This document shows positions 44,444 to 52,311 of a stretch of DNA of 64,000 nt, piece after piece (the stretch's first letter is position 1; each line of letters begins with the position of its first letter). Made by a program: the position numbers and the translations under genes. This stretch comes from JABURQ01 sp029243145. GTDB taxonomy: Bacteria; Planctomycetota; Planctomycetia; Planctomycetales; Planctomycetaceae. The DNA lies in the NCBI GenBank assembly GCA_965660145.1, contig CBFHYX010000014.1:47286-111285 (forward strand), read 5' to 3'. The notes under the pieces were generated by a model. The model was not told where the DNA came from, ran no database searches, and was given only the letters and a program-made list of their open reading frames with translations.

Positions 44444-45889
44444 ATGGCGCGTTTGTTCTTTAATTTCGGTGGCCTCTTTGCTGCAATCATCTGCTCGGTA
44501 TCGGGGACAGATGTTTGGGCACAATCATCTTCGTTATCCGATGACGTTCAAAAGGCGATGAAAAAAGCATCGACGTACAACTACGAGACCGTCTCCACGC
44601 ATGGCGGCTACGTCTATCATTATTCTCCCGACCTGAAGATACGCTGGGGTGAAGGGTCTGCCACAAAAGACCAGATTTGGGTGCAACCTCCCGGCACGCC
44701 GACCGTTGGATTGGCCTACTTGCGAGCTTGGGAAGCTACCGGAGATGAAGACTACTTGAAATCGGCGATCGCGGCGGCAGAATCTTTAATTTACGGTCAG
44801 CTAGAATCGGGAGGCTGGACAAATTCGATCGATTTAGATCCCAAGGGAACGCAACTGTCTCGTTATCGAAACGGTCAAGGTGGCGGCAGAAATCGCAATT
44901 TTTCAACACTGGATGACGGGATCGGCCAGACCGCCCTTCGTTTGTTGATGCAGACAGATCGTGCATTACAGTTTAATCATCAAAAGATTCATGAAGCGAC
45001 TCAAATTGCACTCGATGCTTTAATCGCTGCACAATTCCCAAACGGCGCGTTTCCTCAAGGTTGGGACGAAGAGGGAATCAGCGTGCAGCCTCTCAAAAAA
45101 GCCAACTACCCGGACTACGATTGGCGTACCGAAAATCGCATTAAAGACTACTGGGATCTCTACACGCTCAATGATGATTTGTGCGGTTATGTTTTTGAGA
45201 CACTCAACGATGCCTGGGAGATCTATCGACACCCTCGGTATCGAGACGCAATCGTCTCTCTGGGAGACTTTCTGATTCTTGCTCAAATGCCCAACCCTCA
45301 ACCCGCCTGGGCGCAACAATACAACTATGACATGCAACCCTGTTGGGCACGTGCATTTGAACCACCAGCAATCAGTGGAAGAGAATCGGAGGACGCCATT
45401 GCCGTCTTGATGAGAGCCTACGAATTGACGGGGTACGAGAGGTTTTTGGAACCAATCCCCAGCGCCATCGCCTACCTGAAAAAGTCTCGTTTGCCGGACG
45501 GTCGTTCTGCACGATATTACGAGCTTAATACGAACCGCCCTCTTTACATGGAACGAGTTGCTGGAAAATATCAGTTGACTCACGATGATTCCAATCTTCC
45601 CGACCACTATGGATGGAAAACGACCCCCAATTTCGAGACGTTAGAAGGTCATTATCGGCAATTGACCAGAGATGGCCAACTGAAAGCCCCAGACCGATCT
45701 CGGAAAAACCTGCTACCGAAAGTTCAGCAAATTTTGACCGACCTTGATGATCGAGGGCGATGGATGTCTCAATACAACGGAGAGCGATTGGTTGGCCAAC
45801 CAAAATTCCGAGAGGGAGATCAGTATCTCTCCAGTAAATTGTTCAGTGAAAATATCGAATTGCTCTCGCAGTACCTTTTGGCAGAGTGA
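44444..45889 (+). CDS. Secreted pectate-lyase-like protein (PL10 type)
   Basis: A 481-residue secreted protein; signal peptide about residues 1-26 ending in VWA. The domain resembles the family 10 pectate lyases (Pec_lyase): HGGYVYHYSPDLKIRWGEG, DDGIGQTALRLLM, YTLNDDLCGYVFETLNDAWE, PQPAWAQQYNYDMQPCWARA and FEPPAISGRESEDAIAVLMR, with the alpha-toroid spacing. Start ATG 44444 has GGGGA 8 bases upstream. It stands between mgtE and hisF. Pectate degradation fits a polysaccharide-using planctomycete, but the catalytic Asp/Arg pair was not positioned with certainty, and related uncharacterised planctomycete proteins exist, so function is likely rather than proven. Confidence 0.7.
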   Translation: MARLFFNFGGLFAAIICSVSGTDVWAQSSSLSDDVQKAMKKASTYNYETVSTHGGYVYHYSPDLKIRWGEGSATKDQIWVQPPGTPTVGLAYLRAWEATGDEDYLKSAIAAAESLIYGQLESGGWTNSIDLDPKGTQLSRYRNGQGGGRNRNFSTLDDGIGQTALRLLMQTDRALQFNHQKIHEATQIALDALIAAQFPNGAFPQGWDEEGISVQPLKKANYPDYDWRTENRIKDYWDLYTLNDDLCGYVFETLNDAWEIYRHPRYRDAIVSLGDFLILAQMPNPQPAWAQQYNYDMQPCWARAFEPPAISGRESEDAIAVLMRAYELTGYERFLEPIPSAIAYLKKSRLPDGRSARYYELNTNRPLYMERVAGKYQLTHDDSNLPDHYGWKTTPNFETLEGHYRQLTRDGQLKAPDRSRKNLLPKVQQILTDLDDRGRWMSQYNGERLVGQPKFREGDQYLSSKLFSENIELLSQYLLAE

Positions 45890-45992
45890 GAATTTGATTC
45901 GGATAATACCGGACAAGCGAAGAATTTGTTAATCTGAATCAAACAATCATGTCGTTGGTATCGTTGAATATTATAATATTGGTAAAGAGATC

Positions 45993-46772
45993 ATGTTAGC
46001 GAAACGGATAATCCCTTGTCTTGATGTTCACGCGGGGCGCGTCGTCAAAGGGGTCAATTTCTTGAATCTGCGTGATGCAGGAGACCCGGTCGAAATTGCT
46101 CGCCGGTATGAAGACGAGGGGGCCGATGAGTTAGTCTTTCTCGACATTACGGCATCGCACGAAGAACGAGAGATCATTCTGGATGTGGTGCGTCGAACAT
46201 CAGAAGTCATTTTCATGCCGCTCACCGTCGGTGGTGGAATCAGGACACTTGAAGACATCCGTCAATTGTTGAGCGCTGGATGCGACAAGGTCTCGATCAA
46301 TACGGCTGCGGTGAAAGATCCCGATTTTGTCAAAGAAGCCGCCCTTCGGTTTGGCAGTCAATGTATTGTGGTAAATATTGACCCCAAACGAATCGACAAA
46401 AATGGCGAAGAATTTTGGGACGTGCATATCAATGGCGGTCGTATTCCGACCGGATTACAAGTCGTGGAGTGGGCGCAGGAAATTGAAAAGCTTGGTGCCG
46501 GAGAGATAGTTCTGACATCCATGGACGCGGATGGGACCAAAGATGGCTACGACCTCGAAATCACCAAAGCCGTCTCCGACGCGGTTCAAGTCCCGGTCGT
46601 CGCGAGTGGAGGGGCGGGCAGCCCCCATCATTTGTATGAAGCAGTGACTGCAGGAGGTGCATGTGCGGCTTTAGCGGCGAGCATCTTCCACTTTAATGAA
46701 TACACGATTGATGAAACAAAGCAGTATCTTGCCGAAAAGGGGGTTCCCGTCCGCTTTAATTTGACGGTATAA
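45993..46772 (+). CDS. hisF: Imidazole glycerol phosphate synthase cyclase subunit
   Basis: A 259-residue TIM barrel of standard HisF length. Catalytic Asp11 lies in KRIIPCLDVHAGRVVKGVNF and the second aspartate in ILTSMDADGTKDGYDLE-type text (EIVLTSMDADGTKDGYD); phosphate sites are MPLTVGGGIRTLEDIRQLL and VVASGGAGSPHHLYEAV. It closes the imidazole ring with ammonia from HisH, which is not in the window. It stands alone here, 5 kb from hisCB. Confidence 0.97.
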   Translation: MLAKRIIPCLDVHAGRVVKGVNFLNLRDAGDPVEIARRYEDEGADELVFLDITASHEEREIILDVVRRTSEVIFMPLTVGGGIRTLEDIRQLLSAGCDKVSINTAAVKDPDFVKEAALRFGSQCIVVNIDPKRIDKNGEEFWDVHINGGRIPTGLQVVEWAQEIEKLGAGEIVLTSMDADGTKDGYDLEITKAVSDAVQVPVVASGGAGSPHHLYEAVTAGGACAALAASIFHFNEYTIDETKQYLAEKGVPVRFNLTV

Positions 46773-46826
46773 TCAATCTTGGTGGTTTGATTCTCATTTT
46801 TCAAATATCTACTGAAGGCTTGTGTG

Positions 46827-47975
46827 ATGACAACAACGGTTAACACTTGGACAGATTCGACGTTCGTTCCTAAACAGGAAATTGAGATCGACAAGATTTT
46901 TCGCCTAGCGATCAAACACAACTGCTCCGATATTCACCTTCAAGTTGATCGTCCGCCAATTTTTCGTGTCAAAGGAACCTTGCGAGCTTTGGAAATGGAC
47001 CCCATTTCTGAAGAAGAGATGATCAAACTCACATTCCCCATGATGGATCAACGCAACCTTGATATTTTTCATCATGATGGCGGTGCCGACTTCGCAAAAA
47101 CGATTCTTCAAGATGAAGATGTTTGGCGATTTCGTGTCAACCTGATGACTCAACTGAGTAAGGTGGGCATGGTGGCTCGTAAAATTGAGCGTTCGATTCC
47201 GGACTTCGAGGGGCTTTATCTTCCACCCGTTATGGAAGAACTATGTAAATTCGATCAAGGGATGGTATTGCTCGCAGGAGTGACCGGTTCCGGTAAATCG
47301 ACCACGATTGCTTCCATGCTCGACTGGGTGAATAAGAACTATCGAAAACATATTCTGACCATTGAAGATCCGATTGAATTCATTTATACCTCCGACAAAT
47401 GCCTCATCAATCAACGTGAGATCGGTCAGGACGTTGTCGATTTTCATGTCGCCATGAAACATGCCGTGCGTGAAGATCCAGACATCATGCTGGTCGGTGA
47501 GATGCGTGACCGCGAAACATTTGAAACGGCTCTTCACGCCGCTGAAACAGGTCACTTGGTGTTTGGAACCATTCACGCATCGGGAGCCGCGAGTACCGTT
47601 GGTCGTATTCTCGACTTGTTCCCACAAGATATGCACAACGCGATTCGCGGGTCGATGGGCTTTAACATGCGAGCAATTGTCGCTCAAAAACTTCTACCGA
47701 CCGTTGTGGACACCCCATCTCGGGTTCCCATTGTCGAAATCATGCGTTTCAATCCTACGGTTCGCAAACTGGTTCTCGAACAGCAAGATGAAAAGTTGGC
47801 GGCAGCTATTCGCATCGGTAAAGATGACGGCATGCAGTTGTTTAACGACAGTCTGTACTACTTCATCAATCAGGAATTAGTCAGTCGTGCGGCAGCATTC
47901 GAAATCTCGCCGAATGTCGAAGAACTCAAAATGCAGCTCAAAGGAATCAATGTCAAGGCGGCCGCAATTTTGTGA
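46827..47975 (+). CDS. PilT/PilU-type retraction ATPase
   Basis: A 382-residue hexameric secretion ATPase of the PilT family; ATG 46827 is preferred over GTG 46824. N-terminal PAS-like half (HNCSDIHLQVDRPPIFRVKG), Walker A GVTGSGKSTT (about residues 151-160), Asp box LTIEDPIEF, Walker B PDIMLVGEMRDRETFETAL and His box GHLVFGTIHASGA. The C-terminus has the AIVAQKLLP and VPIVEIMRF strands; the AIRIG-like retraction motif reads AAAIRIGKDDGMQLF. These support pilus retraction rather than extension. Monocistronic, with a strong terminator after it. A pilT/pilU choice cannot be made by eye. Confidence 0.93.
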   Translation: MTTTVNTWTDSTFVPKQEIEIDKIFRLAIKHNCSDIHLQVDRPPIFRVKGTLRALEMDPISEEEMIKLTFPMMDQRNLDIFHHDGGADFAKTILQDEDVWRFRVNLMTQLSKVGMVARKIERSIPDFEGLYLPPVMEELCKFDQGMVLLAGVTGSGKSTTIASMLDWVNKNYRKHILTIEDPIEFIYTSDKCLINQREIGQDVVDFHVAMKHAVREDPDIMLVGEMRDRETFETALHAAETGHLVFGTIHASGAASTVGRILDLFPQDMHNAIRGSMGFNMRAIVAQKLLPTVVDTPSRVPIVEIMRFNPTVRKLVLEQQDEKLAAAIRIGKDDGMQLFNDSLYYFINQELVSRAAAFEISPNVEELKMQLKGINVKAAAIL

Positions 47976-48005
47976 TGCGGCTTGTATGCTCCCTCAAATC
48001 GAGCC

Positions 48006-48027
48006 CCGGATCATTCCGGTTTTTTTT
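48006..48027 (+). terminator. Rho-independent terminator of the PilT-type gene
   Basis: CCGGA-TCAT-TCCGG followed directly by eight T residues, 31 bases after the stop codon. Confidence 0.9.
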
Positions 48028-48155
48028 CATGGTCAATAGGTTTTACACCCAATTGAGGAAAACCTGATAGACCTTGTCCGGGAAGAGTTGAAAACCGGAT
48101 TTACCTTTTCGCTCACAGACGAACTTTCTCCAGGGATATTGGAAAGGGACTGCGA

Positions 48156-48986
48156 ATGTTACCGACCATCGGATATGCACTCCGCGAACAGAATCGACCG
48201 ATTCTGACAGATCCAGCCATCAACGCTTGTGAAATCACCTTCGAACGGGCCGATGATCCGTTGCGTGTGGAGAAGTATCTACAAGATCTCGATTTTGATC
48301 ATGTCAGCATTCACGCCTTGAAACTTTCTGTCGCCTCTGCCGATCCTCCCGGCGAAAAATACATGAAGGCTCTGAAAGAGATTGCCGATGAGAACGGCGC
48401 CGATTCCATCAGCGATCATCTCGGTTTCACCCGGAATGCCCACGAAGGGGTCGAAATGGGACACTTCGCTCCTCCGCCGTACACTCAGGATGCCCTCGAA
48501 GCGACCGTTCGAAACCTCGATGTCATTCAGAATTATTTTGGAGACCGTCGCTTCTATCTTGAGAACGTGGCGTATTTATTTGAGTTTGCAGGAGAAATGT
48601 CCGAACAAGATTTCTTGACCGAAACTCTGAAACGATCCGGGAGCGGTTGGTTGCTCGATGTGACCAATGTGTACGCGAATGCCGTCAACTTCGGCTACGA
48701 TGCCTATGAGTTCATTAAAGGAGTGATGCCCCACGCTGATGCGGTCCAGATGCATTTGGCAGGTGGTGTGTACGACGAAAAGGTTAAAAAATACATCGAT
48801 AGCCATTCTCATCCCATTCCCGATGATGTCTTCGATCTGTATCGCTTTGCTTTAGAGCAAAGCAAGGGGAAAGTTTCCGCTGTCTTTATCGAGCGCGATC
48901 AGGAGTTCCCGGATGAAGCCGGGTGGCGAAGTGAAGTCAAACGAGTTCGTGACATCATGGAAGAAGTTTATGCTGTCTCAGTCTAA
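48156..48986 (+). CDS. MNIO (DUF692) multinuclear iron oxidase
   Basis: A 276-residue TIM-barrel enzyme of the MNIO family (DUF692, UPF0276), which uses two or three iron ions to modify peptides, often at cysteine or aspartate, in RiPP pathways. The ligand set is intact: H53 (VSIHALKLSV), H88 (SDHLGF), E136 (LENVAYL), D168 and N171 (LLDVTNVYANAVNFG), H200 (VQMHLAGG), D215 and H217 (IDSHSHPIPDDVFDLYR) and E246 (FIERDQEFPDE). The next gene follows by 29 bp and is likely its partner. No evident Cys-rich precursor is seen nearby, which leaves the substrate open. It follows the terminator of the PilT gene, so it starts a new unit. Confidence 0.88.
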   Translation: MLPTIGYALREQNRPILTDPAINACEITFERADDPLRVEKYLQDLDFDHVSIHALKLSVASADPPGEKYMKALKEIADENGADSISDHLGFTRNAHEGVEMGHFAPPPYTQDALEATVRNLDVIQNYFGDRRFYLENVAYLFEFAGEMSEQDFLTETLKRSGSGWLLDVTNVYANAVNFGYDAYEFIKGVMPHADAVQMHLAGGVYDEKVKKYIDSHSHPIPDDVFDLYRFALEQSKGKVSAVFIERDQEFPDEAGWRSEVKRVRDIMEEVYAVSV

Positions 48987-49015
48987 TACCATTCACATCA
49001 GCAGACGAGAACGTC

Positions 49016-49765
49016 ATGCCAGACTCGTACCGCAAACAGCTCGATAAATACGCCGAAGCCCTTTCCATCGCACACAACGACGAAGTCGTGGGGGATCTAA
49101 AATCCGGTAACACTGCCGATATGCTCAAAATGTTTACCGACGGGAATCTCGATAAGCGATTCAATAAGGTCAAAGACCAAGTTGAGTTTGTTGCAGAATT
49201 CTTCGACGAAGAGGAATTTGAAGAGCAGGTAGTGAGCTATGTCAGGACATTGCCTCTGCTTGCGTATGATACAGGAATTTCTGACGGTGAGCGATTTCTC
49301 GATTGGCTCCCCAATCAGATGGAGCTCACTGAAGAACAGAAAGACGCCATTCGCTGTCAGCAGGCACGCCACAAAATTGAAGATGTTGCCAGAGAAAATC
49401 GGTTGGCACACGTCTCATTTCAGGGACAGCTAACCGTTGCGAAAAAACTGGCTGAAGACTTTGGCGAGGATGATAAATTACAAATCCAAGTGAATCCGAT
49501 TTGCGTGAGAACCACGTTCAAAACAACAGCGTTACTTGGCGACGATGCGGAAGTCCCCGCCATTGTTCAATTTTATCCGGTGAAGAATGATATTCGTACG
49601 GCCTTATTGGAAGATGACGGATTAGAATTGACCGACGTACTCCATGAAGGTGGTCCCACAACTCTCGATAATCTGCAAGCCGCCATGACTTTCAAGATGT
49701 CTCGCGATGAGTTGAGGGAATTGTGTCTGGAATTGGTCGAGATGAAACTAGCCACCATTCGATAA
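49016..49765 (+). CDS. Putative MNIO partner protein (unassigned)
   Basis: A 249-residue soluble protein I do not recognise. It starts 29 bp after the MNIO gene and is almost certainly coexpressed. The N-terminal 100 residues are helical and acidic (KQLDKYAEALSIAHNDEVVG; FFDEEEFEEQVVSYVRTLPL); the middle contains a beta-rich patch (KLQIQVNPICVRTTFKTTAL, DAEVPAIVQFYPVKNDIRTA); the C-terminus resembles a small winged helix (GPTTLDNLQAAMTFKMSRDE). Only two cysteines, so it is not a Cys-rich precursor. MNIO enzymes usually need a partner that carries a precursor-binding module (MbnC, DUF2063/HvfC types); this protein sits where such a partner would be, but shows no clear match to those families. 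Hence partner role is inferred from location only. Confidence 0.6.
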   Translation: MPDSYRKQLDKYAEALSIAHNDEVVGDLKSGNTADMLKMFTDGNLDKRFNKVKDQVEFVAEFFDEEEFEEQVVSYVRTLPLLAYDTGISDGERFLDWLPNQMELTEEQKDAIRCQQARHKIEDVARENRLAHVSFQGQLTVAKKLAEDFGEDDKLQIQVNPICVRTTFKTTALLGDDAEVPAIVQFYPVKNDIRTALLEDDGLELTDVLHEGGPTTLDNLQAAMTFKMSRDELRELCLELVEMKLATIR

Positions 49766-50410
49766 GGCCGAGTCTCTCAGGCAAGCCAGCACAGACCAAA
49801 TATCAGACCTGAAAGTACATCAGAACTCGGTTTATGACGCTCGAAAGAAGTCCTTCTGCGAAAGAGTCTCTGAATTCGGATTTCTGCTCACAGAGACGCC
49901 TCTCAGAGACCGACCCTATTGACATCGACGAATATGCCTGTTTTGAAGGCTCAACTCCGCAATGTGTCTGGACTTTACGATTCCAGCCCATTCATTTATA
50001 ATGTCGGCATTGAAGAAAGTGTTGAATCGCGGCAACAATTTGGCTGGCAAATGGATTTTCCAGTATCAAACCCAGATGTCACTCTTGACTGCGATTATTT
50101 CGTGATGGAACTGGTCACAAACATTTGATTTTGTGACACCTCACACATCCATCGCGTTGCTTAGGCCCACAGTCCAAACAGAAGGACTGGGCTCCTGAAG
50201 GTTGCGAGTGAACATAGCAAATACGCTTCGCAACAACCTGTCAAAATGAGGGCTGTCTCGCAGACAGCACGCTCCTTATCACAGGTAACCCATAAAAAAC
50301 ATCACTGTGCTCATGTTGTAAGAATAGAACATGAAATCTCGCCGTGTCCTTCACTGCGTCGACGATCGCTGCGTCGAAGAACCGGCAAACCAAGAAAGTC
50401 TGAACAAACG
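49766..50410. other. 645-bp intergenic region with a cluster of hairpins before sulP
   Basis: No gene is convincing; ORF 49919-50128 starts with TTG, lacks a ribosome site and resembles no family. Three successive inverted repeats occupy 50165-50268 (entered separately). The frame of sulP is open back to 50246, but that stretch is Arg/Ser-rich and overlaps one of the hairpins, so it is not coding. Confidence 0.5.
50165..50268. repeat. Three consecutive inverted repeats upstream of sulP
   Basis: GCCCACAGTCC (50165-50175) pairs with GGACTGGGC (50184-50192) with a two-base bulge; GTTGCGA (50201-50207) with TCGCAAC (50228-50234); GCTGTCT-CGC-AGACAGC (50252-50268) is a perfect 7-bp hairpin. None is followed by a T run. 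They could be a leader structure or REP-type repeats. Confidence 0.5.
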
Positions 50411-52096
50411 ATGATTGAGTTATTGATTAAACGAGAAATGAATCTCAAAAACGAACTGCTCTCCGGCCTGACGGTCGCCTTGGCACTCGTCCCCGAAGCC
50501 GTCGCTTTTGCGTTTGTTGCCGGAGTCGATCCTTCAGTGGGATTGTGGGCCGCGTTCTTTGTCGGCTTCATCACGTCACTCATCGGTGGTCGTCCAGGGA
50601 TGATCTCTGGTGCCACGGGAGCAATGGCTGTCGCGATGACTGCCTTTGTGGTTCTCTATGGATTGGAATATTTATTCGCCGCAGTGATTCTCTGCGGGAT
50701 CATTCAAATCCTGTGTGGAGTTTGCAAAGTCGGTAAATACGTCAGGCTCCTGCCCCACTCTGTCATGCTCGGGTTTGTGAACGGGTTGGCCATTGTCATC
50801 GGCCTCGCACAATTCGGCCAACTTAAAGCCAATCATCAAGTGACTTTCAATGAGCATTCTCATTCGTTTGAGATCGTTGGGCAATGGATGACGGGAGGCA
50901 TGATGTTGGTCACGATCGGTCTCATCGCCCTCACCATGGCCATTATCTATCTGTTACCAAAGCTCACGAAAGCCGTCCCAGGAACTCTGATTGCAATTGT
51001 CGCAGTCACATTGCTCGTTCAATTCACACCGCTACAGTCTGTGACAGTTCAGAATAGTGTCGACCAGATGGACGTCCTGTCGATGGAGAAGGCCGAAAAA
51101 ATACGTCTTTTTGAATCTGAAAAGCCTGATCTTATTTATTCCAAAGTCAACGACCGAGGACACGAAATTGCCGGTGAAACAATTGCCGTCACCAAGACTG
51201 TTAGTGAACGCCAAGCGGGCCATTTTGCGATCCCTTCGATTCCTCTCAGTTGGGAAAGCTTTACGCTCATCTTCGGACTGGCCTGCACTCTTGCTGCAAT
51301 CGGCCTGATTGAATCACTGATGACACTCACTCTCATTGATGAATTGACCGAAACACGCGGGTCCAGTAATCGAGAATGTCTTGCTCAAGGATTTGCCAAC
51401 ATTGTTTCTGGATTCTTTGGCAGCATGGGGGGATGTGCAATGATCGGGCAATCGATGATTAACATTCGCTCGGGAGGCCGTAATCGTCTTTCGGGGATCA
51501 CGGCAGCTCTGTGTTTACTGTCGTTCATTATGATTCCACCGCTTTGGAAATGTATCGGCATGATTCCGGTTCCTGCTCTGATCGGGGTGATGTTCATTGT
51601 GGTCATCGCGACTTTCGAATGGACAAGTCTACGTCTCTGGAACAAAATCCCAAAAAGCGACATGTTCGTGATTGTGATGGTTTCTGCAATTACAGTGGCT
51701 TTTGATTTGGCAATTGCCGTCGCTGCAGGTGTCGTGATTTCTGCGTTAGTCTTTGCTTGGAACAAGTCCCATCAGATTGAAGCCACGATCGAAGAAGACG
51801 CTGAAGAAAAACTCTATGAGCTTTCGGGACCACTCTTCTTCGGAGCCGTCACCACGTTCAAAGAAATATTCACTCCTGCCGAAGATCCTGAGACGGTCAC
51901 CATCGAATTTAAGAACACTCGCGTCTACGATCACTCGGCCTTAGAAGCCATTAACGGCGTCTGTGCTCGATATCGCGATCTCGGTAAAACGGTTGTCTTG
52001 AAAAGTCTCTCGGATGATTGTCTCCGTATGCTCAACAAAGCGGAACCGATCATGGAGGTCAACATCGACAATCAGGACTGCCATACGGCTATCTGA
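50411..52096 (+). CDS. SulP-family anion transporter with STAS domain
   Basis: Start ATG 50411 (MIELLIKREMNLKNELL); the longer frame from 50246 is rejected because the added 55 residues are Arg/Ser-rich and unlike SulP. The 561-residue protein has the SLC26/SulP helices with GLTVALALVPEAVAFAFVAG, GSMGGCAMIGQSMINIRSGG and RNRLSGITAALCLL, and a C-terminal STAS domain ending with VYDHSALEAINGVCARYRD and TVVLKSLSDDCLRMLNKAEP. An insert of about 80 residues (about 215-300) in the membrane part is soluble and charged. Bacterial SulP proteins move sulfate, bicarbonate or dicarboxylates; with no partner, substrate is open. Monocistronic with a terminator after it. Confidence 0.9.
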   Translation: MIELLIKREMNLKNELLSGLTVALALVPEAVAFAFVAGVDPSVGLWAAFFVGFITSLIGGRPGMISGATGAMAVAMTAFVVLYGLEYLFAAVILCGIIQILCGVCKVGKYVRLLPHSVMLGFVNGLAIVIGLAQFGQLKANHQVTFNEHSHSFEIVGQWMTGGMMLVTIGLIALTMAIIYLLPKLTKAVPGTLIAIVAVTLLVQFTPLQSVTVQNSVDQMDVLSMEKAEKIRLFESEKPDLIYSKVNDRGHEIAGETIAVTKTVSERQAGHFAIPSIPLSWESFTLIFGLACTLAAIGLIESLMTLTLIDELTETRGSSNRECLAQGFANIVSGFFGSMGGCAMIGQSMINIRSGGRNRLSGITAALCLLSFIMIPPLWKCIGMIPVPALIGVMFIVVIATFEWTSLRLWNKIPKSDMFVIVMVSAITVAFDLAIAVAAGVVISALVFAWNKSHQIEATIEEDAEEKLYELSGPLFFGAVTTFKEIFTPAEDPETVTIEFKNTRVYDHSALEAINGVCARYRDLGKTVVLKSLSDDCLRMLNKAEPIMEVNIDNQDCHTAI

Positions 52097-52126
52097 GAGT
52101 CGAGTCCATTGAAATCGAGTAAACAC

Positions 52127-52160
52127 AAGCCCATCGTCATTTCCGACGTTGGGCTTTTTT
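52127..52160 (+). terminator. Rho-independent terminator after sulP
   Basis: AAGCCCA-T-CGTC-ATTTCC-GACG-T-TGGGCTT followed by T6: an 11-bp stem with one mismatch, starting 31 bases after the stop codon. Confidence 0.9.
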
Positions 52161-52311
52161 GATGAATTGATTGCGAAGAAGAATGGCTCATCGAGCAGTA
52201 TCTATTATGCTCAATCGCCGAATTTCCCTTAGTATAATCCGTATCGAAATGACACACCAGTCAGTCAGACGAGACCTACTCCTCTCTTTTTATTCCACTT
52301 CGGAAACACCC

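Noticed and set aside
49919..50128. Possible small precursor peptide after the MNIO pair
   Set aside because: TTG start, no ribosome site, one cysteine, no leader-core pattern.
50246..50410. 55-residue N-terminal extension of SulP
   Set aside because: Arg/Ser-rich text unlike SulP, overlapping a perfect hairpin; ATG 50411 gives the usual family start.
52171..52311. N-terminal extension of the deacylase fusion
   Set aside because: It starts beside the sulP terminator and would place the signal peptide inside the chain.
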